This document shows, one piece after another, positions 25,901 to 34,591 of a DNA stretch of 34,591 nucleotides; within the stretch, counting starts at the first letter, position 1, and each line of letters opens with the position of its first letter. This DNA is from Bryobacteraceae bacterium (lineage in GTDB: Bacteria > Acidobacteriota > Terriglobia > Bryobacterales > Bryobacteraceae). Below the pieces are notes generated by a model. It ran no database searches. It was given only the letters and a program-made list of their open reading frames with translations, and had not been told where the DNA came from. Position numbers and translations under genes: made by a program. Location of the stretch: NCBI GenBank assembly GCA_025928545.1, contig JAICJH010000068.1, positions 1-34,591 of the forward strand, read 5' to 3'.

Positions 25901-27000
25901 AGTACCGCGTCACAGTCCTCACCCCCACCCTCGTGGGCGACGGCACAAAACTTTCTCCCATCGATTACATGGTCTGGCGCGATCAGGTCAACGTCCTCGA
26001 TCAAAACCGCATCTTCCGCCTGCTCTCGAAAGGCCCAAGGCTCGAAGAGTATCTCACTCAGTTGCGGAAAGCCACCACGCTGGATTTCGCCTCCTGGGGC
26101 GGCTTCGCGCAGAATTTCGCCGGCCGCAGAATTCCGTTCGAAGACGCGTCCTGCACGCCCCATTGGAATAACGCGCCGGTCGATAGCCTTCACATCCCGG
26201 CCTTTTCGTCGAACGCCACCGGACCATTCCTGCCCGGCGCCGCCATCAAAGGCGCACTCCGGACCGCATCCGTCTTCGCCCACGCCAAACCCGGCGCGAT
26301 CCGTGATGTCGCCAATCAACTCACCGGAGCGTGGACTCCCCGCCGTCCCGCCGACAACTTCGAACAACAGACCGTCGGCTCCGGCGGCTCGGACCGCATG
26401 CGCGCAGTCTCCATCGCCGATTCAACCGTCACCGCCCGTGACGCTTATCGCGTCTACATGCTCCGCCTCTCCACTTTGATTTCCAAGGGACCTGAGAAGT
26501 ATGCCCTGGGCTGGAAGCAATCCTCGTTCGCGGAGATGGCCGCTCCCGGCGTAGTGTTCGAAGGCGACTGGCGCGAGAATGCATTCCTCAATGGCGAAGA
26601 AGTTCGCAAATCGCTGCGCTGGAACAAACCGGTAACCCACGAAACGCTGCTCGACGCAGCCAATCAATACGCGGCAAAGCAGCTGGAAATTCACGCCCGC
26701 TACGCGGAATGGACCGCTCTCGACGCGCTGCGGGCATCCGTCGCGGAGTTACAGTCGAAGCTCGAAGCGGCCCGCAACGCCGGACGCTGCCTGTTGGCGA
26801 TTGGCTGGGGCGCCGGCTTCGTCAGTAAATCCGCCGCTATCGGCATGGATGACGCGGAGCACCGCAAGGTTCTCGGCATGATGCCGTTTTATGAACGCGC
26901 CATCAAATCGGGACTACCCTTCCCCAAGACGCGTCGCGTTGTCTTCCTGAAAGACAAGCCCGCAACTCTGCCCGGCTGGGTCGAACTCAGCGTCTCCTGA
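25897..27000 (+). CDS. csm5: Csm5, Cas7-type end-capping subunit
   Basis: 367 residues. The N-terminal VTVLTPTLVGDGTKLSPIDY with VNVLDQNRIFRLL matches the Csm5 opening. FLPGAAIKGALRTA (111-124) is the IPGSSIKGAIRTA-type block. CLLAIGWGAGFVSKSAAIG near the end is the Csm5 Gly-rich motif, and the protein closes KTRRVVFLKDKPATLPGWVE. Csm5 caps the 3' end of the crRNA and in known systems helps recruit the nucleases that mature it. Presence of Csm5 and Csm2 marks the complex as III-A-like rather than III-B. It overlaps csm4 by 4 bp and is the last gene: a convergent gene ends 18 bp on. Confidence 0.9.
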   Translation: MKYRVTVLTPTLVGDGTKLSPIDYMVWRDQVNVLDQNRIFRLLSKGPRLEEYLTQLRKATTLDFASWGGFAQNFAGRRIPFEDASCTPHWNNAPVDSLHIPAFSSNATGPFLPGAAIKGALRTASVFAHAKPGAIRDVANQLTGAWTPRRPADNFEQQTVGSGGSDRMRAVSIADSTVTARDAYRVYMLRLSTLISKGPEKYALGWKQSSFAEMAAPGVVFEGDWRENAFLNGEEVRKSLRWNKPVTHETLLDAANQYAAKQLEIHARYAEWTALDALRASVAELQSKLEAARNAGRCLLAIGWGAGFVSKSAAIGMDDAEHRKVLGMMPFYERAIKSGLPFPKTRRVVFLKDKPATLPGWVELSVS

Positions 27001-27018
27001 CCCGGACGAGAGTTTACA

Positions 27019-27195
27019 TTAACAGCACTTAGCCCGCTGATACTTCTCGCGGAAGCGCGCGTCGCTGAACTTCCTCCACTCCGCCCCCGAGTGCTTTACG
27101 CCGTGCGCGGCCAGATGTCGCGCGTACGCGTTCTCGTCTCCGATTTCGCGAAGCAGCGCCAGAACTCCGGCGGCGACCTTTCGGATGAATGTCAT
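27019..27195 (-). CDS. YbdD/YjiX family small protein
   Basis: 58 residues: MTFIRKVAAGVLALLREIGD, then ENAYARHLAAHG, EWRKFSDARFREKYQRAKCC. The DxxNYxxHL-like segment, F-R-E-KY near the end and terminal CC match the YbdD/YjiX family, whose genes commonly follow cstA or btsT. Its ATG overlaps the cstA stop in ATGA, so it is translationally coupled. It is needed with CstA/BtsT-type transporters for uptake in Escherichia coli. The 3' end lies 18 bp from the end of csm5. Confidence 0.85.
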   Translation of the reverse strand: MTFIRKVAAGVLALLREIGDENAYARHLAAHGVKHSGAEWRKFSDARFREKYQRAKCC

Positions 27196-29231
27196 GCTTT
27201 CTCCGCGTTCAACCGGGTCGGCACGAACGGCGATTCAGATACGCGGCGGTCCGCCTTACCCCAGATCAATCCGAACCAGCAGCGAAGAGAATCGAGCAGG
27301 ATAATTGCCACCAGAAGTAAAAAGGTGCCGCAGACAAAAGCGTCCAGCCGATTGTTGAAAATCTGCGCCCGGATGGCTGCCGTCGTTGCGCCTGTCGCCT
27401 CCAGTTGCGCGGCCTGGGCCAGAAATCCGATCCTCGGAACAGGCGACCAGATCTTCTGATATGCCGCTGAAAAGGTCACCATGACGAGTACGACCAGAGG
27501 GGCGCAGGTGATCCACATAAATTTCGGACCGTGCATTTTCAGCAGGATCGTCGTTCCCAGCGATAACGCAATCGCACCCAGCAACTGATTCGCAATTCCA
27601 AAGAGAGGCCACAACGAATTAATTCCGCCCAGCGGATCGCGCACACCCTGGATCAGAAAGTAACCCCATGCCAGCACAACGACGGCGCTGGTGCCGATAA
27701 CGCCAGGCATCCAGCTCATGCGCCCGAGCGGCTTCCAGACGTGGCCGAGCAGATCCTGGAGCATGAAGCGGCCCACGCGCGTCCCGGCGTCAAGAATCGT
27801 GAGAATAAACAACGCCTCGAACATGATGGCGAAGTGATACCAGAAGCCAAGCACCGCGTCGCCGCCACCGCCGCGCGCAAAGATGTGCGCCATGCCAAGT
27901 GCAAGCGAGGGAGCTCCGCCCGTGCGGCCAAACAGCGTGACTTCGCCGGCGTGGCGCGCCATGTCGGTCATCTGTTGCACCGTTACCGGGAAGCCCCAGG
28001 CCGTAATCGTCTTCACCGCGGCATCGGCCGTTTTACCCACAACGCCGGCCGGCGAGTTGACAGCAAAGTAGACGCCCGGGTCCAGCGAGCAGGCGGCAAT
28101 CATTGCCATCACCGCGACAAAGCTTTCCAGCAGCATGGAGCCATAGCCGACCTGCGTCGCATGACTTTCGCTCATTATCATCTTCGGAGTGGTGCCGGAG
28201 GAAATCAGCGCGTGGAAGCCGGAGACGGATCCGCAGGCGATCGTGATGAAGCAGAACGGGAACACTTTTCCCGCCAGCACGGGCCCTGTCCCATCCACAA
28301 ATCTGGAAAATGCCGGCATCTGCAGGTCCGGACGCACGACAAAAATTCCGAGCGCCAGCATTCCGATCACGCCCAGCTTGACGAACGTGCTCAGATAGTC
28401 GCGCGGTGCAAGCAACAACCACACGGGCAAAGCGCTGGCCAGGAACCCGTAGACGATGATCGCGATGGCCAGTGCCATGGCGGAAAAATTAAAGAGCGAC
28501 GCGTACGATGAACCCGCGATCCACTGGCCTCCGAAGACCGCCCCCAGAACCAGCAGGAAGCCGATAAACGAACATTCGAGCACTTTGCCTGGCCGCCAGT
28601 AACGCAGATAAAGGCCCATAAGGACGGCAGTCGGCATCGTCGCCGCAATCGTAAACGTGCCCCACGGGCTGCCCGCCAGAGCGTTCACCACCACCAGCGC
28701 CACCACAGCCAGCAGCACGATCATAATCATGAGCACCGTGATCAGCGCCACCATACCGCCGACTCTTCCGATTTCCTCGCGAGCCATCTGGCCCAGCGAC
28801 TTTCCGTCACGCCGTATCGAAGCGAAGAGAACGATGAAATCGTGCACCGCGCCCGCCAGTACCGCGCCCACGATGATCCACAACGTCCCTGGCAGATAGC
28901 CGAACTGGGCAGCGACAACCGGCCCCACCAGCGGGCCCGGTCCGGCGATGGCCGCGAAGTGATGCCCGAACACGATCCATCGGTTGGTTGGGACGAAATC
29001 GTGGCCGTTATCAAGCCGCTCGGCCGGTGTGGCGCGGCGGTCGTCCAGAGCCATCACACGCGCCGCAATGAATTTGCCATAGAATCGGTAACCCGTTATA
29101 TAGCTGCAGGCAGCGGCGGCAACCAGCCAGAGGCTGCTGATGTGCTCTCCGCGATTCAACGCAATAGCGCCCAGGCAAATGGCCGCGCCGCAGGCCAGCG
29201 CGATCCATATCACACGTTTCAAAAAATTCAT
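27192..29231 (-). CDS. cstA: Carbon starvation protein CstA-like transporter
   Basis: 679 residues with many membrane spans (for example WIALACGAAICLGAIAL, MVALITVLMIMIVLLAVVAL, IAIIVYGFLASALPVWLLLA). Conserved CstA segments are RVMALDDRRATPAERLDNGH, FVPTNRWIVFGHHFAAIAGP, GPLVGPVVAAQFGYLPGTLW, RRDGKSLGQMAREEIGRVGG, FHALISSGTTPKMI and LTILDAGTRVGRFMLQD. It takes up pyruvate or peptides in the inner membrane. ATG at 29231 was chosen because the first membrane segment follows at once. It is coupled to ybdD, and a disrupted frame ends 14 bp upstream. No strong ribosome-binding site is seen. Confidence 0.95.
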   Translation of the reverse strand: MNFLKRVIWIALACGAAICLGAIALNRGEHISSLWLVAAAACSYITGYRFYGKFIAARVMALDDRRATPAERLDNGHDFVPTNRWIVFGHHFAAIAGPGPLVGPVVAAQFGYLPGTLWIIVGAVLAGAVHDFIVLFASIRRDGKSLGQMAREEIGRVGGMVALITVLMIMIVLLAVVALVVVNALAGSPWGTFTIAATMPTAVLMGLYLRYWRPGKVLECSFIGFLLVLGAVFGGQWIAGSSYASLFNFSAMALAIAIIVYGFLASALPVWLLLAPRDYLSTFVKLGVIGMLALGIFVVRPDLQMPAFSRFVDGTGPVLAGKVFPFCFITIACGSVSGFHALISSGTTPKMIMSESHATQVGYGSMLLESFVAVMAMIAACSLDPGVYFAVNSPAGVVGKTADAAVKTITAWGFPVTVQQMTDMARHAGEVTLFGRTGGAPSLALGMAHIFARGGGGDAVLGFWYHFAIMFEALFILTILDAGTRVGRFMLQDLLGHVWKPLGRMSWMPGVIGTSAVVVLAWGYFLIQGVRDPLGGINSLWPLFGIANQLLGAIALSLGTTILLKMHGPKFMWITCAPLVVLVMVTFSAAYQKIWSPVPRIGFLAQAAQLEATGATTAAIRAQIFNNRLDAFVCGTFLLLVAIILLDSLRCWFGLIWGKADRRVSESPFVPTRLNAEKA

Positions 29232-29245
29232 CAATCTTGAGAGTG

Positions 29246-30028
29246 TCAGAAGCGGGGTATGGAACGCAACCTGTCGGGATTGAAAGTGGACATTCCGGGC
29301 ACCCCGGCGCCCAATACCCTGCCCCGGGCGTCGAGCGATCCAACATAGCGGGCTTGCGCGTCCGTCCAACCTTCAAGGATCGCCGTGAAGTGCAGTTTCG
29401 GGTAATCCAAAGAACGGAAAACCAGGCCATCGTGATCGACGAACGTTCTCTCCCTGGCCGGAGCGCCTAGTCTGGCGACCACGGCCCGATAGTCGTCGCC
29501 CGGCCCGAGTTGCTGTCAGCTGTTGCTCACACGCATAGCGCCGATCCGATCCAGCATCTGGCTGGGCCGAATGATATCCGCCACAATGGCGGTCGAGACG
29601 ATGCCGAGCATCACGAGCACGACAGCCTTCCGGCCGTTCTTGACCGGAGCGCCGGCTTCGAGACGAATATTGACCACCGGCGCGGGCCGATGCGGACGAT
29701 TTTCGCGAACGCCGGCAGAGCGGTACTCATTGACCGCGATCGGCAATTCCACCACAGGCCGGCGGTACGGAACCGCGATTCCATCGCGCCATTCCATCTC
29801 CCGCCGTAATCCAACGATGATCGTGGGGGCGTTGGCCGAAACGTCACCAACGAAGCTCCTTGGGATGCAGGCCTCGTCGCCCGACTGCGTGTTGACGACA
29901 ACGAACTCAGACCACGTCGCGCGGCGAAACCGCCACTCATTGTGACCAATGCCCAGAATCGGCGGGTAGAAGGAGAAACTGCGGCCGGCAGTCAATCCCA
30001 GCAACCCAGGCAGGAGCGACATCGACAT
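29246..30028 (-). pseudogene. Membrane protein with BamE-like tail, in-frame TGA
   Basis: A single frame from ATG at 30028 is interrupted once, by TGA at 29516-29518, and continues for another 89 codons to 29246. The first part (170 residues) ends with a membrane helix (AVVLVMLGIVSTAIVADII). The second part (QQLGPGDDYRAVVARLGAPA, then FTAILEGWTDAQARYVGSLD) reads as the BamE/SmpA-like pattern, in which Trp just before QQLGPGDDY would fit. TGA is therefore probably a TGG (Trp) changed by one base: a recent nonsense mutation, sequencing error or stop read-through. The N-terminal part has no family I recognise. It lies 14 bp before cstA. Confidence 0.6.
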
Positions 30029-30111
30029 CTGCTCCCATCATAGCCAGGGTTTGCCGGATGCGCCACTCCGGCCGGGCATTTCGATACGTTGGCCGCGCCG
30101 TCCCTTTGCCA

Positions 30112-32448
30112 CTACTCCAGCTGCATCTTCTTCAGAAGCGCCAGATAGCGGGGATCTTCTCTGAGAGGATCGAAAATCGGATTGGATTTGAGGCCGAGAA
30201 TATTGGGATCGCGGTCCTGAATCGCCTGATCCAGATGCCCAAACGCGGCGTCATAATCGCCGAGCGCAGTGTGGATATAGGCGATGCTCACCGGTGAAAT
30301 ATATTCGTGCGAGGAACGTTCCGTAATCGTGGCGAGCATTTCCTCGGCATGCTCGCGCCGTCCGGCGGCCGCCAGTGTCATAGCTTCAAGCGAATCGACG
30401 AACTTGCTTCCGGCATCGGCATGACGCGCCTTGACGTAGCATTCCAGCGCGTCGGTGAAATTCCCCATCTGCATGTAAACGGGCGCCATCATCGCGTGCG
30501 CCAGATAATACTGGGGATTCATCTCCAGCACCTTTCGGAACTGCGCGATCGAATGCGTATAATTCCGCTCCACGTAATAGAGGAAGCCTAGATGTACGCG
30601 AAACAGAATCGACAGAGGATCGAGCGCCAGCGCATTCTGAATCTGCGTGATCGCCTCGGCAATCCTGCCCACGGGCCGCAGATAGTAGAACGCATACACG
30701 TCGCGTGAGCCGGGTGAAACGCCGTTCAGTTCAATCGACCGCATCATTTCGCGCTCGGCGCCGGCCCAGTCCCAGTCGTAGAGGGCGAGGATCACGCCCA
30801 GTGTTGCGTGAGCGTCGGCTAAGCTCTCATCGAGCTCAATCGCGCGGCGCACGGCAACCTTCGCTTTGGGCATTGCCTCTTTGGGAGCGACGAAACCGAG
30901 GAAGCCTTCCGAATACCAGCAATAAGCCAGCCCGTCGTGAGCCGGGGCATACTGCGGATCGAGATGGATCGCTTCTTCAAACAGGCGCTTGCTCGCATCC
31001 AGCCCTTCGCGGGTCATTTTATACAGCTCGTAGCGGCCCCGAAGATAAAGATCGTAGGCTTCCAGATTTTCCGTATATCGTTTGACTATCGCGGAGGTTG
31101 AAATTGGCGTAGCGCCGTCGGAGGAATCGCCGGCCAGCTTCACCTTCAGCTTTTCCACAATGGCCTGCGAGATTTCATCCTGGATTTCAAACACGTCGAT
31201 CATCTCGCGATCGAAGCGCTCCGACCACAAATTATTCCCTTCCGCCACATCGATCAGCTGTACGCTGATCCGGACCCGGTTGCCGGATTTGCGCACACTG
31301 CCTTCCAGCACGCTGGCCACGTTCAGGGTGTGGCCGATCTTCCGCACATCGTCCTGCGTGCCGCGAAACGCGAAGGCCGAAGTTCGCGCGGTCACCCGGA
31401 GAGTGGGAATGCGGGTGAGGGCGTTGATGATTTCCTCGGCCAGTCCATCGCTGAAATATTCGTTCTCTTTGTCCGAGCTGAGATTGAGAAACGGCAACAC
31501 GGCAATCGAGGGCACAGCCTTCGCAACCGGTTTTTTCCACACGCCGGACTGAGCCTGCATGATGCCCGAGCGGCCCGCGAAATAGAGTTGCTCCAGTGCC
31601 GCTTTCACGTCGCCCATCGATTGGTAGCGCTGATCGGGGTCTTTGCGCAGGCAGCGCATGACGACTTCTTTCACGTCGTCGGGAACCTCGAGAGCTTCCG
31701 GAATGGGCTTCGGATCGTCGCGCAGTATCGCCGTCAGGGTTTCCAGGCCGGTGGAGCCGTGAAAAGCTTTGTCGCGCGTCAGCATCTCGTGCAGCACGCA
31801 ACCGTAGGAAAAAATGTCCGACCGGGTGTCAACCTTCCCTCCCTGCGCCTGCTCGGGAGACATGTAAGAAAGAGTGCCGATAATGGCGCCTTCCATAGTT
31901 CGGGGCGAACCGGCCGTCGTGCCCGGAGAAATCGAGACGGTTGCATCGGACTCGCCAAGGCCCAGTGCCCCCTGGCTGCCCGCCAGTTTGGCGAGCCCAA
32001 AATCCAGCACTTTGGCAAGGCCTTCGGGGGTGACCATGACATTGGCGGGTTTCAGATCGCGATGCACGATGCCGATTCCATGCGCGGCAGAGAGCGCATC
32101 GGCAATCTGAATCCCGTATTTCAGGGAGTCCATCAAAGGCACCTTACCCGCGGCCAGAATGTCTGCCAGGGTCTCGCCGCGAACCAGTTCCATCACGATG
32201 CAATCGCCGGTTGTGGCCGAGACCACGTCGTGGATGGTGATGATATTGGGATGATTCAGCGAGGACGCAGCACGGGCTTCCTGAAGAAAACGGGCGCGCC
32301 GGTCTGAGGATTCGCTGCCGCTCGGCAGCAGAACTTTGACGGCGACGAAGCGGCCCAGTTGAACGTCACGGGCTCTGTACACCATCCCCATCCCGCCTTC
32401 CCCGAGTTTTTCGAGAACTTCATAATGCGAAATGGTATTGCCTACCAT
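30112..32448 (-). CDS. Ser/Thr protein kinase with TolB-like and TPR domains
   Basis: 778 residues. The kinase domain (about 9-290) has GEGGMGMVYRARD, the ATP-binding Lys38 in VAVKVL, the catalytic HRDLKPANV (129-137), DFG (149-151) and the activation-segment ending GTLSYMSPEQAQGG, so it looks active. A linker leads to a TolB-N-like domain (about 313-420, PSIAVLPFLNLSSDKENEYF, ending in DVAEGNNLWSERFDRE), then TPR repeats to the end (for example FEEAIHLDPQYAPAHDGLAY, FRKVLEMNPQYYLAHAMMAP). There is no membrane helix, so it is cytosolic. This kinase layout is common in Acidobacteria. No Shine-Dalgarno sequence lies before the ATG; the upstream strand reads CCCTCCTT, its complement. Confidence 0.94.
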   Translation of the reverse strand: MVGNTISHYEVLEKLGEGGMGMVYRARDVQLGRFVAVKVLLPSGSESSDRRARFLQEARAASSLNHPNIITIHDVVSATTGDCIVMELVRGETLADILAAGKVPLMDSLKYGIQIADALSAAHGIGIVHRDLKPANVMVTPEGLAKVLDFGLAKLAGSQGALGLGESDATVSISPGTTAGSPRTMEGAIIGTLSYMSPEQAQGGKVDTRSDIFSYGCVLHEMLTRDKAFHGSTGLETLTAILRDDPKPIPEALEVPDDVKEVVMRCLRKDPDQRYQSMGDVKAALEQLYFAGRSGIMQAQSGVWKKPVAKAVPSIAVLPFLNLSSDKENEYFSDGLAEEIINALTRIPTLRVTARTSAFAFRGTQDDVRKIGHTLNVASVLEGSVRKSGNRVRISVQLIDVAEGNNLWSERFDREMIDVFEIQDEISQAIVEKLKVKLAGDSSDGATPISTSAIVKRYTENLEAYDLYLRGRYELYKMTREGLDASKRLFEEAIHLDPQYAPAHDGLAYCWYSEGFLGFVAPKEAMPKAKVAVRRAIELDESLADAHATLGVILALYDWDWAGAEREMMRSIELNGVSPGSRDVYAFYYLRPVGRIAEAITQIQNALALDPLSILFRVHLGFLYYVERNYTHSIAQFRKVLEMNPQYYLAHAMMAPVYMQMGNFTDALECYVKARHADAGSKFVDSLEAMTLAAAGRREHAEEMLATITERSSHEYISPVSIAYIHTALGDYDAAFGHLDQAIQDRDPNILGLKSNPIFDPLREDPRYLALLKKMQLE

Positions 32449-32520
32449 AAGGAGGGCCGGATTACTAAGTGTGCCACACGCGAAGGCTTCGGCGCTTTGC
32501 CATTATCGTCAACCGGATCC

Positions 32521-34591
32521 TCAGTATGCAACCGGAACAATCGCCGTATTGCCCGCCACACCATCCTGAGAAACGGACAGCTTGACGTTGCCGCCCGGTG
32601 TGCCGGGAGGTATCTGAACGTTGATTTGGTAGAGGCCGACGAAGCCCGGTGCCAGACCTGCAAACGCAATCGGAATGTTGACGTCGTTCAGGGTAAGAGT
32701 CGGCAGAGCTTTCGGATGCGAGAGCACGGTGCCGGAAGAACCGTCGCCGGAACTCACCGGGTTATCGGTGGCTCCCATGCCCAGCAGGAACATGACCATA
32801 AACTCGCCGGGCTGAGCCGGAGAATCCGCCGAGATCAGCGAGCCGTCCGCTGCATGGACGGCCAGAATTGTGCCATCCGGAAAAGTATCGATGCCCGGCG
32901 CTGCTCCGGTGAGTTGGATCGGCTGCGGCGCCGTCAGTGCGCCATTCGCGTTGACGATCACCTGATACTGTTGCGCGGGATCGAGTTCGAAAGGAACCTG
33001 CACATTGATCTGGCCGGGGCTGACATAGAACAGAGGAGACGCAATGCCGCCGATGAGAACGGTTGTTCCGTTGAGCTTCGTAGGCAGGGGTATGGTGGTG
33101 GGCTGCACCGCGATGGAACCGAGGTGTTTGCCGTAGATGGAAACGATAGTGCCCGGAGACACGGCCCCGCCGATTTGAGGATCGAACGGATGCACCACGC
33201 CGTCGGGATCGATGCTCGGGGTAGCGTTCGGAACCACAGACCCTGAGAGTTGGGCAGTGGCGGTGGCAAGTCCGCTCTTCGTGGCGCGCGCGTTGATCAC
33301 CACCTGGGAGGCGGAGCCACGCGGCGTCCACGTCGTGGAATACAGGCCTTTGGAGCCATTCGCGAGGGTAAACGCCAGGGGCGCGTCGCCATTCGAGAAC
33401 GTCGCCACCACCTGACCGGTGGTTACGCTGCTGCCGCAATCGTCCACCAGAGTAACCGCGAGAGGAGTCGGCCACGAGGCCGGAGCCGAGAAGCTGTTGA
33501 CCAGACCGGTTTGGGTTGCAACCAGTTTGGTGGGAGCGCAGGTAGCTTTTGGTGTAAGAGCATTCGCGTTGAGGCCCGATACGAGGGGCTCGGCCACTCC
33601 GCCTCCCGCTGGCTGGACGATCAGCGTTACATTGACGGTGCGGATTCCACTGCCGGAACTGGCATAACTAACGCCGCCCGTATATACACCCGGGGCGAGG
33701 CCAGCCACGTTAACAGTCACTGCGGATTGACCCGGTGACGCGGGCGAGGTGGTCCCGACCACTGGAGCAACGCTGAGCCACTTGCCACCATCGGTTGTGG
33801 CGGTGGCGGTTTGGTAGCTGACCGCCGTGGCTGATGTCGTGTAAATGGATACGACCTGCGCCGATGGGTTCAGCCCCACCGACGTCAGGAACAGCAGACC
33901 GGCGGGTTGCGGATCCAGTTGGGCGGGCTGAGTGGCGGGCGCGACTATCAGGACGACCTGATAATCCTGCGGAGAATTCGCAGCCCCGGCGGAGGCGACC
34001 TGTATGGTGCCGTAGTAGGCCTGCGGAGTGAGGCTAGCCGCGCTGGCGTTGATGGAGTAGGTGACGGTTCCCGGCTGCGAGCTGGATGAGGTCCCGCTGG
34101 TGGTGTTAAGCGTCAGCCAGCTTGCGCCAGGCAGCACAGACGCGGTCCAGTTAAAACTGTTTCCCGCCACACTGACCAGGAACGAGCCATTCTTATTGCC
34201 AGGCGCGCCCCCTGCCAGCATGTTGAACTGAGTTCCGGCAGGCGAGAGATTCATGCTTGCCGATTGCGTAATGAAGAACGTTACCGGTACGGATTCGCTG
34301 CCTGCCGATGAAACCACATCGACTGCCGTGCGATAAAAGCCCGTTGCGAGGCCGGCAGGATTTGCTGTTATCGTCACATCCACCGACACGCCGGCCGTAA
34401 GGGACGCCGGGAAGGAACCGACCTTGCACCACGACGTTTCGCAGGTGATCGACTGAATGGCCAGGACACCACCGCCGATGTTCTGAATTTCGAGCGGTTG
34501 GGACTGCGACTGGGGCGGCGTCGATGCCGAGGTAAAGGACAACAGATTGTCCGGCACACTCAATTGTGCGGGTGGCGTTGAAACTGTCAGC
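32521..34591 (-). CDS. TIGR03437 surface or secreted protein, 5' end off the right edge
   Basis: About 690 codons are visible and the frame is open to the window edge, so the N-terminus and any signal peptide are missing. The N-terminal two thirds hold BACON/Ig-like beta domains (ETSWCKVGSFPASLTAGV, WTASVLPGASWLTLNTTSGT, WLSVAPVVGTTSPASPGQS). The last 240 residues are the Solibacter-type C-terminal domain TIGR03437: GGAVSPGTIVSIYGKHLGS, LNGTTVLIGGIASPLFYVSP, GQINVQVPFEL, and GLYQINVQIPPGTPGGNVKL near the end. The family is expanded in Solibacter and is presumed cell-surface; its function is unknown. It lies 72 bp upstream of the kinase gene in the same direction. Confidence 0.88.
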   Translation of the reverse strand, partial: LTVSTPPAQLSVPDNLLSFTSASTPPQSQSQPLEIQNIGGGVLAIQSITCETSWCKVGSFPASLTAGVSVDVTITANPAGLATGFYRTAVDVVSSAGSESVPVTFFITQSASMNLSPAGTQFNMLAGGAPGNKNGSFLVSVAGNSFNWTASVLPGASWLTLNTTSGTSSSSQPGTVTYSINASAASLTPQAYYGTIQVASAGAANSPQDYQVVLIVAPATQPAQLDPQPAGLLFLTSVGLNPSAQVVSIYTTSATAVSYQTATATTDGGKWLSVAPVVGTTSPASPGQSAVTVNVAGLAPGVYTGGVSYASSGSGIRTVNVTLIVQPAGGGVAEPLVSGLNANALTPKATCAPTKLVATQTGLVNSFSAPASWPTPLAVTLVDDCGSSVTTGQVVATFSNGDAPLAFTLANGSKGLYSTTWTPRGSASQVVINARATKSGLATATAQLSGSVVPNATPSIDPDGVVHPFDPQIGGAVSPGTIVSIYGKHLGSIAVQPTTIPLPTKLNGTTVLIGGIASPLFYVSPGQINVQVPFELDPAQQYQVIVNANGALTAPQPIQLTGAAPGIDTFPDGTILAVHAADGSLISADSPAQPGEFMVMFLLGMGATDNPVSSGDGSSGTVLSHPKALPTLTLNDVNIPIAFAGLAPGFVGLYQINVQIPPGTPGGNVKLSVSQDGVAGNTAIVPVAY

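Noticed and set aside
25011..26171. 386-codon plus-strand frame spanning the end of csm4 and start of csm5
   Set aside because: It is a shifted frame through two well-supported genes with an ATGA overlap. Its sequence is a frame-shifted image of the csm4 repeats.
21510..27000. Type III-B (Cmr) assignment
   Set aside because: The small subunit has the Csm2 ending FEAIVAY, and Csm4 and Csm5 motifs are clear. No Cmr1, Cmr5 or Cmr6 is seen.
29516..29518. Selenocysteine at the in-frame TGA
   Set aside because: No redox motif surrounds it, no SECIS-like hairpin is evident after it, and Trp fits the flanking pattern better.

Overview
The window reads as a chromosomal segment of an Acidobacteriota bacterium, most likely of the Solibacter/Bryobacter lineage. 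The case rests on two proteins of the Solibacter-expanded TIGR03435 family, a large surface protein ending in the Solibacter-type TIGR03437 C-terminal domain, many Tat (RRxFL) secreted enzymes, a Ser/Thr kinase with a TolB-like and TPR tail, and uniformly high-GC codon use. Housekeeping genes sit at the left edge and accessory genes fill the rest. No tRNA, rRNA, insertion sequence or CRISPR array was seen.

Left (1-5476, minus strand): the rplA-rplJ-rplL-rpoB block, with rpoB running off the left edge. A sigma70-like promoter and a leader hairpin precede rplA. A second good promoter lies in the unusually long rplL-rpoB gap. rplK is not upstream of rplA. RpoB carries an eight-cysteine, double zinc-ribbon-like segment near its N-terminus.

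Middle (5550-15391): two TIGR03435 proteins flank an FAD oxidoreductase whose D-amino-acid-oxidase motifs appear in circularly permuted order. Then come a DUF2911 protein, two translationally coupled di-heme oxidoreductases, and a divergent CpxR/CpxA-like two-component system. Four GTAAA boxes (CpxR-type half-sites) lie in the divergent gap. A Tat-exported amidohydrolase follows, with a promoter placed for leaderless translation.

Catabolic and toxin-antitoxin part (15430-21416, minus strand): a three-gene run encoding a GH172/DUF2961 protein, a DUF4380-like protein and a CocE-type serine hydrolase; then a VapBC-type toxin-antitoxin pair with a 33-bp palindrome upstream; then a Tat-exported SMP-30/gluconolactonase-like protein.

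Most interesting (21510-27000, plus strand): a compact five-gene type III-A-like (Csm) CRISPR effector operon of cas10, csm2, csm3, csm4 and csm5. The Cas10 is short, has no HD nuclease domain, and has GSAD in place of the GGDD cyclase motif. Csm3 keeps its presumed RNA-cleaving Asp. Csm2 has a basic Arg/Gly/Pro-rich tail of about 80 residues, and Csm4 has an acidic tail built from a 28-residue tandem repeat. There is no cas1, cas2, cas6, csm6 or array in the window, and a convergent gene lies only 18 bp downstream. It looks like a stand-alone, RNA-directed effector that has lost DNA cleavage and cyclic-oligoadenylate signalling and gained oppositely charged low-complexity tails.

Right (27019-34591, minus strand): ybdD coupled to cstA (carbon-starvation transporter), an open frame broken by one in-frame TGA, a Ser/Thr kinase with TPRs, and the 5'-truncated TIGR03437 surface protein at the right edge.
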